This document shows positions 57,886 through 64,000 of a stretch of 64,000 bases of DNA, piece after piece. A program made the translations under genes and the position numbers. Location: the NCBI RefSeq assembly GCF_018390555.1, contig NZ_JAHBGB010000037.1, positions 310,001 through 374,000 on the forward strand. Reading direction: 5' to 3'. Under the pieces are notes generated by a model that was given only the letters and a program-made list of their open reading frames with translations, was not told where the DNA came from and did not search any database. Source of the DNA: Ancylobacter oerskovii. Its GTDB lineage: Bacteria > Pseudomonadota > Alphaproteobacteria > Rhizobiales > Xanthobacteraceae. The stretch's first letter is position 1. Each line of letters begins with the position of its first letter.

Positions 57886-58725
57886 TCAGGCGGCCGGCGC
57901 CGGGGCGTCGGCGAGCCGGTAGAAGGTGGCGGCGTTACCGCCGAATACGGCGTCGTGGTGTTCGCTCGGCACGATGTCCAGGCACTGCTCCACCCAGGCG
58001 CCGTATTCGCCGGCGAGGCGCAGCACCGGCCAGTCGCTGCCGAAGATCAGCCGTTCGGGACCGAACAGCTCCAGCAGCGTCTCGGCATAGGGGCGCACCG
58101 CCACCGGGGCGTTGCCGCCGGCCTCGGTGAGCAGGCCGGAGAGCTTGCACCAGACATTGGGCAGCGCCGCGAGGCGCGCCATGTCCTGCCGCCAGCCGGT
58201 GAGGCGGCCCTCGGCGATGAGCGGCTTGGCGCCGTGGTCGATGACGATGCGCAGCCGCGGATGCCGCGTCGCGAAGGCGGTGAGCGGGCCGAGATGACGC
58301 GGCAGCACCAGCGCGTCGAAGGCGAGATCGTGGGCGATCATAGCCTCCACCGCCGGGTCGAGCGCGGCATCGTCGATCCAGCCGTCCTCGGCGAGGTCCT
58401 GCAGCATCGGGCGGAAGCCCCGGAGCTTCGGCTCGGCGGCGAGGCGGGCGACGACCTGCGGCGCGCCGGGTGCCTTGAGGTCGGTCCAGCCGACCACCGC
58501 CTTGATGAAATCGTGCCGGGCGGCAAGGCCGAGCATGTAGGCGGTGTCCGCCTCGCGCTCCATGGTCTGCACCAGTACGGTGCCGTCGAAGCCGTTGGCG
58601 GTGAGCAGCGGCTCGAGGTCTTCGGGCCCGAAGTCGCGATGGATCGCCGCGAGCTCGGCCGGCGGCCATTGGCCGGCCCGGTCGGCGATGCGCCAGAAAT
58701 GCTGGTGGGCGTCGATCCGCATCAC
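57886..58725 (-). CDS. Amidohydrolase, probable L-fuconolactonase
   Basis: A 279-residue amidohydrolase_2 family protein. It starts 'MMRIDAHQHFWRI' with the first metal-binding HxH and has 'RIVIDHGAKP' and 'LIFGSDWPVLRL' with the conserved Asp. It corresponds to the cog3618-type lactonases that open L-fucono-1,4(5)-lactone to L-fuconate, the step between the aldose dehydrogenase and FucD encoded on either side. Confidence 0.88.
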   Translation of the reverse strand: MMRIDAHQHFWRIADRAGQWPPAELAAIHRDFGPEDLEPLLTANGFDGTVLVQTMEREADTAYMLGLAARHDFIKAVVGWTDLKAPGAPQVVARLAAEPKLRGFRPMLQDLAEDGWIDDAALDPAVEAMIAHDLAFDALVLPRHLGPLTAFATRHPRLRIVIDHGAKPLIAEGRLTGWRQDMARLAALPNVWCKLSGLLTEAGGNAPVAVRPYAETLLELFGPERLIFGSDWPVLRLAGEYGAWVEQCLDIVPSEHHDAVFGGNAATFYRLADAPAPAA

Positions 58726-58729
58726 CGCC

Positions 58730-59734
58730 TCACACCGGGACCGGGGCGCCGTCGGCGATCAGCCCGCGCTCCTTCAGCCGGCTCCAGAACGAGGCCGGGA
58801 TGGTCTCCTCGAACCAGCCGACATTGGCGGTGATCTGCTCGGCATTGCGGGCGCCGGACACCACGGTAAGCGTGGCGGGATGGGCGAGCGGGAATTGCAG
58901 CGCCGCCGCCTGCAGCGTCACGCCCTCGTCGGCGCAGGCGGCGCGCAGCGCCTCGACGCGGGCGACGATGTCGGCGGGGGCGTCGCCATAATTGAACTTG
59001 TTGCTGCCGGCGAGGATACCGGAATTGAACACGCCGGCGGCGACGATGCCGACGCCGCGGCGGGCGCACTCGTCCATGAAGCCGAGGCTGTGCTGCTCCA
59101 AGAGCGTGTAGCGGCCGGCCAGCATGCAGATGTCGAGATCGGCGACCTTGAGCGCGTCCTCGATGATCTCGAACTCGTTGACGCCGAGGCCGAACGCCTT
59201 GATCGCCCCCTGCTCGCGCAGGCGGGTGAGCGCGCGGAAGCCGCCGCCCTCGGTCAGCTGCTGCCAGTAGTGCTCGTGGCGCTCGCCATGGGTGAAGCGG
59301 CCGATGTCGTGCACATAGAGGATGTCGGGCGCCAGCAGGCCGAGCCGCTGCTGGCTGGCCTCGAAGGAGCGCATGATGCCGTTGTGGGAATAGTCGAAGA
59401 CCGGGCGGAACGGCAGCGGCTCGGCATAGCCCTCTTCCATCGTGCCGACGGTCGGGTCCGGCGTCATCACCCGTCCGACCTTGGTCGAGACGGTGTAGCT
59501 GTCGCGCGGCAGGTCGGTCAGCATGGTGCCGAGGCGGCGCTCGGAGCGGGTATAGCCGTAGAAGGGGGCGGTATCGAAATAGCGCACGCCCGCGTCCCAC
59601 GACGCCCGGAAGGCGCCGGCGCATTCGGCGTAGCTGGTCACGCGGTAGAGGTTGCCCATCTGCGCGCAGCCGAGGCCGAGCGCGGTGACGGCGACCTGGG
59701 TACGGGCGTGGATGCGGGTATCGCCGGCCTTCAT
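58730..59734 (-). CDS. Aldo/keto reductase, probable L-fucose (aldose) dehydrogenase
   Basis: A 334-residue AKR with the catalytic D54, Y59 and K85 ('YFDTAPFYGYTRSERRLG', 'VSTKVGR') and the later His in 'YVHDIGRF'. The 'DTAPFYGYTRSERRLG' pattern is that of D-threo-aldose 1-dehydrogenases, which oxidise L-fucose to the lactone with NAD(P). It overlaps nothing but sits four bases from the lactonase start, indicating tight coupling. Confidence 0.88.
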   Translation of the reverse strand: MKAGDTRIHARTQVAVTALGLGCAQMGNLYRVTSYAECAGAFRASWDAGVRYFDTAPFYGYTRSERRLGTMLTDLPRDSYTVSTKVGRVMTPDPTVGTMEEGYAEPLPFRPVFDYSHNGIMRSFEASQQRLGLLAPDILYVHDIGRFTHGERHEHYWQQLTEGGGFRALTRLREQGAIKAFGLGVNEFEIIEDALKVADLDICMLAGRYTLLEQHSLGFMDECARRGVGIVAAGVFNSGILAGSNKFNYGDAPADIVARVEALRAACADEGVTLQAAALQFPLAHPATLTVVSGARNAEQITANVGWFEETIPASFWSRLKERGLIADGAPVPV

Positions 59735-59798
59735 GATGTCCGTGTCCGTTCGGAAAGGCGGGGCACCGGCTATCCGGCACCCCGCAGGCGGGAGGTGA

Positions 59799-60755
59799 TC
59801 AGTAGAGGACGTTCTTGGCTTCCGGCTGGTCGATATTCGCCTTCGTCACCACGACGGCGCCGGTATCGACGAACTTCTCGACCTTCTGCTTGTCGATCAG
59901 CTTGGAGACGGTCTTCACGCCGAGGTCACCCATCTGGAACGAGCCCTGCACCACGATGGCGTCGAGCGTGCCGTCCTTGACGAATTCCTGCAGGTCCTGG
60001 TTGCCGTCGAAGCCGATGGCGGCGATTTTGCCGGACTTGCCCGCCTGCTTGATCGCGCGGGCCATGCCGATGGCGGTCGGCTCGTTGGCGCCGAAGATGC
60101 CCTTCAGGTCGGCATTGGCGGCCAGCACGTCGGTGGTCTGGTTCAGCGCCGTCGCCATCTGCGACTGCGAGTAGAACGGGCCGACGATCTGGAGCTTGGA
60201 GTTCGCCTTCACATAGTCGACGAAGCCGCCCACGCGGCCGATCTCCGAGCCGGCGCCGGCGACATAGCTCATCACCGCGATCTTGCCCTCGGGGCCGGTC
60301 TTCTCGATCAGCGCCTTGGCGGCGAGCTCGCCGGCCTTGCGGTTATCGGTGGCGAGGAAGGACTGGTAGTACTGCTCGGCACCCTTGGCGAGCTGGGAAT
60401 CGATCAGCACCACCGGGATGCGGGCTTCCCACGCCTTCTTCACCGCCGGCACCAGCGCATCGGGGTCGGAGGGGGCGAGCACGATGCCGGCGACGCCGCG
60501 GTTCACCGCGTTCTCGACCATGTTCACCTGGTCGGCGATGGCGGATTCCGAGGCCGGGCCCTGGAAGGTGAGGGTGTTCTTGCCGCCGGTCTCCTTGAGC
60601 GCGGCTTCGGCGCCCTTCTGCACGTTCTGCCAGAAGGTGGAGTTCACGGTCTTGACGATGACGGCGATCTCGCCGGCATGGGCGGCGGTCTGCGCCGTGG
60701 CGGCGGCGCCGAACAGGACCGCCGAGGCGAGCAGGGCGGAGACGAGCTTCTTCAT
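59799..60755 (-). CDS. Sugar ABC transporter substrate-binding protein
   Basis: A 318-residue periplasmic protein of the RbsB-like (Peripla_BP_4) family. The signal peptide is residues 1-27 (AHA|GE). 'IAVIVKTVNSTFWQNVQKGAEAA', 'GIVLAPSDPDALVPAVKKAW' and 'IFGANEPTAIGMARAI' are typical pentose/deoxyhexose-binding blocks. Context suggests L-fucose or a related 6-deoxy sugar. GGAGG precedes the ATG at 60755. It follows the ATPase and permease genes, unlike the common binding-protein-first order. Confidence 0.92.
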   Translation of the reverse strand: MKKLVSALLASAVLFGAAATAQTAAHAGEIAVIVKTVNSTFWQNVQKGAEAALKETGGKNTLTFQGPASESAIADQVNMVENAVNRGVAGIVLAPSDPDALVPAVKKAWEARIPVVLIDSQLAKGAEQYYQSFLATDNRKAGELAAKALIEKTGPEGKIAVMSYVAGAGSEIGRVGGFVDYVKANSKLQIVGPFYSQSQMATALNQTTDVLAANADLKGIFGANEPTAIGMARAIKQAGKSGKIAAIGFDGNQDLQEFVKDGTLDAIVVQGSFQMGDLGVKTVSKLIDKQKVEKFVDTGAVVVTKANIDQPEAKNVLY

Positions 60756-60835
60756 GGTTTCCTCCAGAGACAGGCGTTCGTCGGGGACGGCGCCGGTCTT
60801 CCGGTCGCCGGGCAGTTTCGGAAGAGGCGCAGCGG

Positions 60836-61873
60836 TCAGCGGCGGTTGCGCAACTGGTCGATCCACACGGTGAGCAGGATGACGAGGCCGATGATGATCT
60901 GCTGCGTGAAGGCGGAGACGCCGTTCATGTTCAGCCCGTTGCGCAGGATGCCGATCACGAAGGAGCCGATGAAGGTGCCGGAGATGGTGCCGACGCCGCC
61001 GATCAGCGAGGTGCCGCCGATCACCGCCGAGGCGATGGCGTCGAGTTCGTACATCACCCCCTCGTTCGGCTGGGCGGTAACGAGGCGGCTCATCAGCACG
61101 CAGCCGGTGAGGCCGGCGAGCGAGCCGGACAGGATGTAGGTGAAGCAGGTGACGCCGGAGACGTTGACGCCGGACAGCCGCGCCGCCTCGGCATTGGAGC
61201 CGACCGCGTAGATATGGCGGCCGAGTACCGAGCGGTTGAGCATCAGCGACACCGCCAGCGCGATCACCACCATCAGCACCACCGGGTAGGGGATACCGGG
61301 GAACACCACGTTCGGGAAGCCGTCGTCGCCGATGGTGACGATGCGGAAGAGTGCGCCGTTGCCGAGCTCGCCGAAGCTCTCGCCGAGGCCGGACACCGCG
61401 CGGGCGCCGGTGATCTGCAGCGCGACGCCGCGAGCGATCAGCATCATGCCGAGGGTGGCGATGAAGGGCGGCAGCCGCATCTTCGTCACCAGCACGCCGT
61501 TGACCACGCCGCACAGCGAGCCGGTGAGGATGCCGATCATCATGGCGACCGGCACGGGCATGCCGAGTTCCTTCACCGCCAGCGCCGCGATGACGCCGGC
61601 CAGCGCCAGCACCGAGCCGACCGACAGGTCGATGCCGCCGGTGATGATCACGCAGGTGGCGCCGATGCCGAGCAGGGCGATCGAGGTCACCTGCAGGGCG
61701 ATGGTCATGCCGTTATTGACGGTGAAGAAGGCGCTGCTGCTCAGCGAGAACACCACGATCAGCACCAGGAGGCTGCCGAGGGCGGCGAATTTCTGCAGCA
61801 GGTCCTTCTGCCGGTCGGACAGGCGGCCGCTCGGTTTTCCGGTCGCGGGCGGGGTGGTGACGGTCATGGTCAT
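60836..61873 (-). CDS. Sugar ABC transporter permease (RbsC family)
   Basis: A 345-residue permease with about ten hydrophobic segments and the BPD_transp_2 motifs 'GIGATCVIITGGIDLSVGSVLALAGVI', 'LPPFIATLGMMLIARGVAL' and 'GSNAEAARLSGVNV'. It forms the membrane channel of the sugar importer with the ATPase 11 bases upstream. GGAGCCGAGA precedes the ATG at 61873; an alternative Met lies six bases on. Confidence 0.93.
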   Translation of the reverse strand: MTMTVTTPPATGKPSGRLSDRQKDLLQKFAALGSLLVLIVVFSLSSSAFFTVNNGMTIALQVTSIALLGIGATCVIITGGIDLSVGSVLALAGVIAALAVKELGMPVPVAMMIGILTGSLCGVVNGVLVTKMRLPPFIATLGMMLIARGVALQITGARAVSGLGESFGELGNGALFRIVTIGDDGFPNVVFPGIPYPVVLMVVIALAVSLMLNRSVLGRHIYAVGSNAEAARLSGVNVSGVTCFTYILSGSLAGLTGCVLMSRLVTAQPNEGVMYELDAIASAVIGGTSLIGGVGTISGTFIGSFVIGILRNGLNMNGVSAFTQQIIIGLVILLTVWIDQLRNRR

Positions 61874-61884
61874 TCTCGGCTCCG

Positions 61885-63450
61885 TCAGTGGCGGCTGTCC
61901 GGCCGTCCGTAGCCGGAGGCGTAGCGCATGATCTCTTCCTGGTCGGTGCGCGCGGTTTCCAGCACGCCGGTGATGCGTCCGTGGTGGAACACGCAGACGC
62001 GGTCGGTCATGCCGAGGATCTCCGGCAGTTCCGACGAGATGAGCACGACGCCGATGCCCTCGGCGGCCAGCTCGTCCATGATCTTGTAGATGGCGAACTT
62101 GGCGCCGACATCGATGCCGCGCGTCGGCTCGTCGAAGAACAGCACCCGCGACTTGCGGAACAGCCACTTGCCGATGATGATCTTCTGCTGGTTGCCGCCG
62201 GAGAGCAGGCGCACCGGCTGCTTGATCGACGGCGTCTTGATGCTGAGCAGGTCGACATATTTCCTGGCGGCGTCCGCGTGTCTGGCGAAGTCGATCAGCC
62301 CGAAGCGGTTGGACACCTCGTCCATGTTGGCCAGCGTCATGTTGGCGTCGACCGGCATCTTCACCGCGAGGCCCTGCGCCTTGCGGTCCTCGGAGAGATA
62401 GGCGAGACCGGCGGCGATGGCGTCGCGCGGCGAGCGGATCACCAGCTGCCGGCCTTCCAGCGTCACCGTGCCGGCGTCGATGGCGTCGGCACCGAAGATG
62501 GCGCGCGCCACCTCGGTGCGTCCCGCGCCCATCAGCCCGGCGAAGCCGAGGATCTCGCCGCGCCGCAGCTCGAAGCCGACATCGGCGAAGACGCCGTTGC
62601 GGGTGAGGCCGTTCACCGCGAGGATGACGTCGTTCGTCGGCGTCGAGGTGCGCTCGGGGAATTTCTCCTCCAGCGAGCGGCCGACCATGCGGGCGACGAT
62701 CTCGTCGACGGTGGTCTTGGCGAAGTCGTCGGTGGCGACGTAGCGGCCGTCGCGCAGCACCGTCACCCGGTCGACGATCTCCGCCATCTCGTCGAGGCGG
62801 TGCGAGATGTAGATGATGCCGACGCCGGCGGCCTTGAGGTCGTGGATGACCTTGAACAGCAGCCGGGTCTCCTGCTCGGTGAGCGAGGAGGTCGGCTCGT
62901 CCATGATCAGCACTTCGGCGTTGAGCGACAGCGCCTTGGCGATCTCCACCATCTGGCACTGGGCCACCGAGAGCTCGCGCACCAGCCGGTTCGGGTCGAT
63001 GGCGACGCCGAGCCGGTCGAGGCAGGCCTTGGCATCGGCGCGCAGCTTGCGGCGGTCGATGAGGAAGCCGCGGCGCGGCTCGCGGGCGAGATAGATGTTC
63101 TCGGCGACGGTGAGATGCGGCACCAGGTTGAGTTCCTGGTGGATGATGGCGATGCCGACCGCCTCCGCATCGAGCGGGGAGGCGAAGCGGCGCTCCTCGC
63201 CCTTGTAGACGATACGCCCGGAGGTCGGGGCGAACACGCCGCTGATGATCTTCATCAACGTCGACTTGCCGGCGCCGTTCTCGCCGCAGACCGCGTGCAC
63301 CTCGTGGCGACGCAGGTTGAAGCTGACGCCCTGCAGCGCTTTGACGCCAGGAAATTCCTTGGTGATGCTCTCCAGGGCGAGCAAGGGCTCGCCCGGCGCC
63401 ACATCGTGCGGCGCCCGCAATTCGTCGCCGGCGGCCTGGCCGTACGCCAT
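61885..63450 (-). CDS. Sugar ABC transporter ATP-binding protein (RbsA/MglA family)
   Basis: A 521-residue double ATPase. The first domain has an intact Walker A (GENGAGKST), signature (LSVAQCQMVEIAKAL) and Walker B (LIMDEPTSS). The second has the degenerate Walker A (GLMGAGRTE) normal for this family, with LSGGNQQK and FFDEPTRGIDVGAK. It is the first gene of the eight-gene fucose operon and starts 234 bases from the divergent GntR gene. Confidence 0.94.
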   Translation of the reverse strand: MAYGQAAGDELRAPHDVAPGEPLLALESITKEFPGVKALQGVSFNLRRHEVHAVCGENGAGKSTLMKIISGVFAPTSGRIVYKGEERRFASPLDAEAVGIAIIHQELNLVPHLTVAENIYLAREPRRGFLIDRRKLRADAKACLDRLGVAIDPNRLVRELSVAQCQMVEIAKALSLNAEVLIMDEPTSSLTEQETRLLFKVIHDLKAAGVGIIYISHRLDEMAEIVDRVTVLRDGRYVATDDFAKTTVDEIVARMVGRSLEEKFPERTSTPTNDVILAVNGLTRNGVFADVGFELRRGEILGFAGLMGAGRTEVARAIFGADAIDAGTVTLEGRQLVIRSPRDAIAAGLAYLSEDRKAQGLAVKMPVDANMTLANMDEVSNRFGLIDFARHADAARKYVDLLSIKTPSIKQPVRLLSGGNQQKIIIGKWLFRKSRVLFFDEPTRGIDVGAKFAIYKIMDELAAEGIGVVLISSELPEILGMTDRVCVFHHGRITGVLETARTDQEEIMRYASGYGRPDSRH

Positions 63451-63526
63451 CCTGTCCTCCCTAGTCGCGTTTGCGACGCGTGCCCGCTTGCAGCAGGTCT
63501 TCTCGGCTCATCGGCCGGTTGCGTTA

Positions 63527-63555
63527 CCTATGGTGGCATGTGCGGAACTGGTCAA
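63527..63555 (-). promoter_or_regulatory. Candidate promoter of the fucose operon
   Basis: On the minus strand TTGACC (63555-63550) is followed after 17 bases by CATAGG (63532-63527). The -10 box is poor. A candidate operator overlaps the -35 box. Confidence 0.35.
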
Positions 63556-63560
63556 GCCAA
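63549..63560. promoter_or_regulatory. Candidate GntR operator 1
   Basis: TGGTCAAGCCAA, an imperfect dyad (TGG...CCA), overlaps the putative -35 box of the fucose operon. It matches a second site at 63658-63669 at ten of twelve positions. Confidence 0.4.
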
Positions 63561-63657
63561 TTTTGAGAGGAAGCAGCTGCCTTGACAGGATCGGTCGAGA
63601 AAGACACGAAGAGTCAACGCATTGAGGGCGTCTTGTTGCCCGAGGGCTCGGCTTCTA

Positions 63658-63669
63658 TGGTAAGGCCAA
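63658..63669. promoter_or_regulatory. Candidate GntR operator 2
   Basis: TGGTAAGGCCAA lies 15 bases before the GntR start, where a bound repressor could block its own gene. It resembles the site at 63549-63560. Confidence 0.4.
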
Positions 63670-63683
63670 CCGAGGACGTGGCG

Positions 63684-64000
63684 ATGAACATCATTCGAAC
63701 GGCCGAGCGCCGGCTCTATCAGCAGGTGGCCGACCAGATCCGTGGGCTGATCCAGAGCGGGCACTTCGCGGCCGGCAGCCGGTTGCCGGCGGAGCGCGAC
63801 CTCGCCCAGCAGCTCGGCGTGTCGCGTCCCTCGCTGCGCGAGGCGCTCATCGCGCTGGAGATCGACGGCACCGTCGAGATCCGCATGGGGTCGGGCATCT
63901 ATGTGATCGGCCTTGGCGAGCGTCGGCCGCTCGCGGTGGCGGCCACCGGCGAGAGCCCCGTCGAATTGATGGAGGCCCGGGCCACGGTGGAGAGCGCGGT
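63684..64000 (+). CDS. GntR family (FadR/FCD type) transcriptional regulator, 3' end outside window
   Basis: The first 105 residues are visible. They form a winged helix-turn-helix ('LYQQVADQIRGLIQSGHFAAGSRLPAERDLAQQLGVSRPSLREALIALEIDGTVEIRMGSGIYV') followed by the start of an FCD effector domain ('ESPVELMEARATVESA'). The ATG at 63684 has GAGG eight bases upstream; an in-frame ATG at 63657 is possible. Divergent from the fucose operon, it probably represses it and is released by a pathway intermediate. Confidence 0.9.
   Translation, partial: MNIIRTAERRLYQQVADQIRGLIQSGHFAAGSRLPAERDLAQQLGVSRPSLREALIALEIDGTVEIRMGSGIYVIGLGERRPLAVAATGESPVELMEARATVESA

Overview
The window is GC-rich (roughly two thirds G+C), gene-dense chromosomal DNA from an alphaproteobacterium, most likely of the order Hyphomicrobiales (Rhizobiales). 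The evidence is DivK, a D,D-carboxypeptidase with a SPOR tail, an EipB (DUF1849) protein, a clpS-clpA pair, DUF3572, a DinB with an N-terminal Cys4 motif, and the alphaproteobacterial GAAC-N7-GAAC SOS box before recA. A placement near Xanthobacteraceae (Ancylobacter/Starkeya-like) is a guess from protein flavour. I see no rRNA, tRNA, CRISPR array, insertion sequence or prophage. Apart from one local AT-rich patch and a few repeats, nothing looks recently acquired.

Layout. 0-13.4 kb is mostly housekeeping: DnaJ-domain protein (cut by the window edge), DacF-type carboxypeptidase, phasin, ClpS/ClpA, AzlC/AzlD amino-acid exporter, HIT protein, FemAB/DUF482-like acyltransferase, glycerophosphodiesterase, RidA, EipB, DNA polymerase IV, DUF3572 and the cell-cycle regulator DivK. 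13.7-17.8 kb holds a Tat-exported molybdenum hydroxylase, its 2Fe-2S subunit and a diheme cytochrome c. 18-21.4 kb holds a ribokinase-family kinase, arginase, and a trio made of a 76-aa protein, a DapA-like protein that has lost its catalytic lysine, and a 45-aa membrane peptide. 21.4-28.9 kb has two tandem LysR genes divergent from an operon of an alpha/beta-hydrolase lacking its serine nucleophile, an RND adaptor and an RND pump.

29-35.3 kb has an SDR enzyme and an oligopeptide ABC importer (binding protein, two permeases, fused double ATPase). 35.6-41 kb has a VOC protein, ChrA, a DUF1800/DUF1501 exported pair and a DUF3280/DUF2380-type lipoprotein-sized protein. 41-50.6 kb has recA, alaS, a cyclic-nucleotide-gated potassium channel, NADP-isocitrate dehydrogenase, a secreted protein, TrmJ-type RNA methyltransferase and a small protein. 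50.6-55.4 kb is the C4-dicarboxylate system: dctA divergent from dctBD, with a complete sigma-54 control region (sigma-54 promoter, IHF site, two DctD-type upstream sites) readable in 275 bases.

55.4-63.5 kb is a single minus-strand operon for L-fucose-type sugar uptake and non-phosphorylative catabolism (ABC importer, aldose dehydrogenase, lactonase, mutarotase, 2-keto-3-deoxy-fuconate dehydrogenase, fuconate dehydratase). A divergent GntR regulator, cut by the window end, faces it across two matching candidate operators. The last enzyme expected for the pathway (an FAH-family diketo-acid hydrolase) is not in the window.

I do not see a clear new defence system or similar. The best candidates for something undescribed are the two apparent pseudoenzymes (DapA-like at 20.4 kb, hydrolase-like at 23.5 kb), each in a conserved-looking operon, and the Tat/molybdenum/diheme oxidase of unknown substrate.
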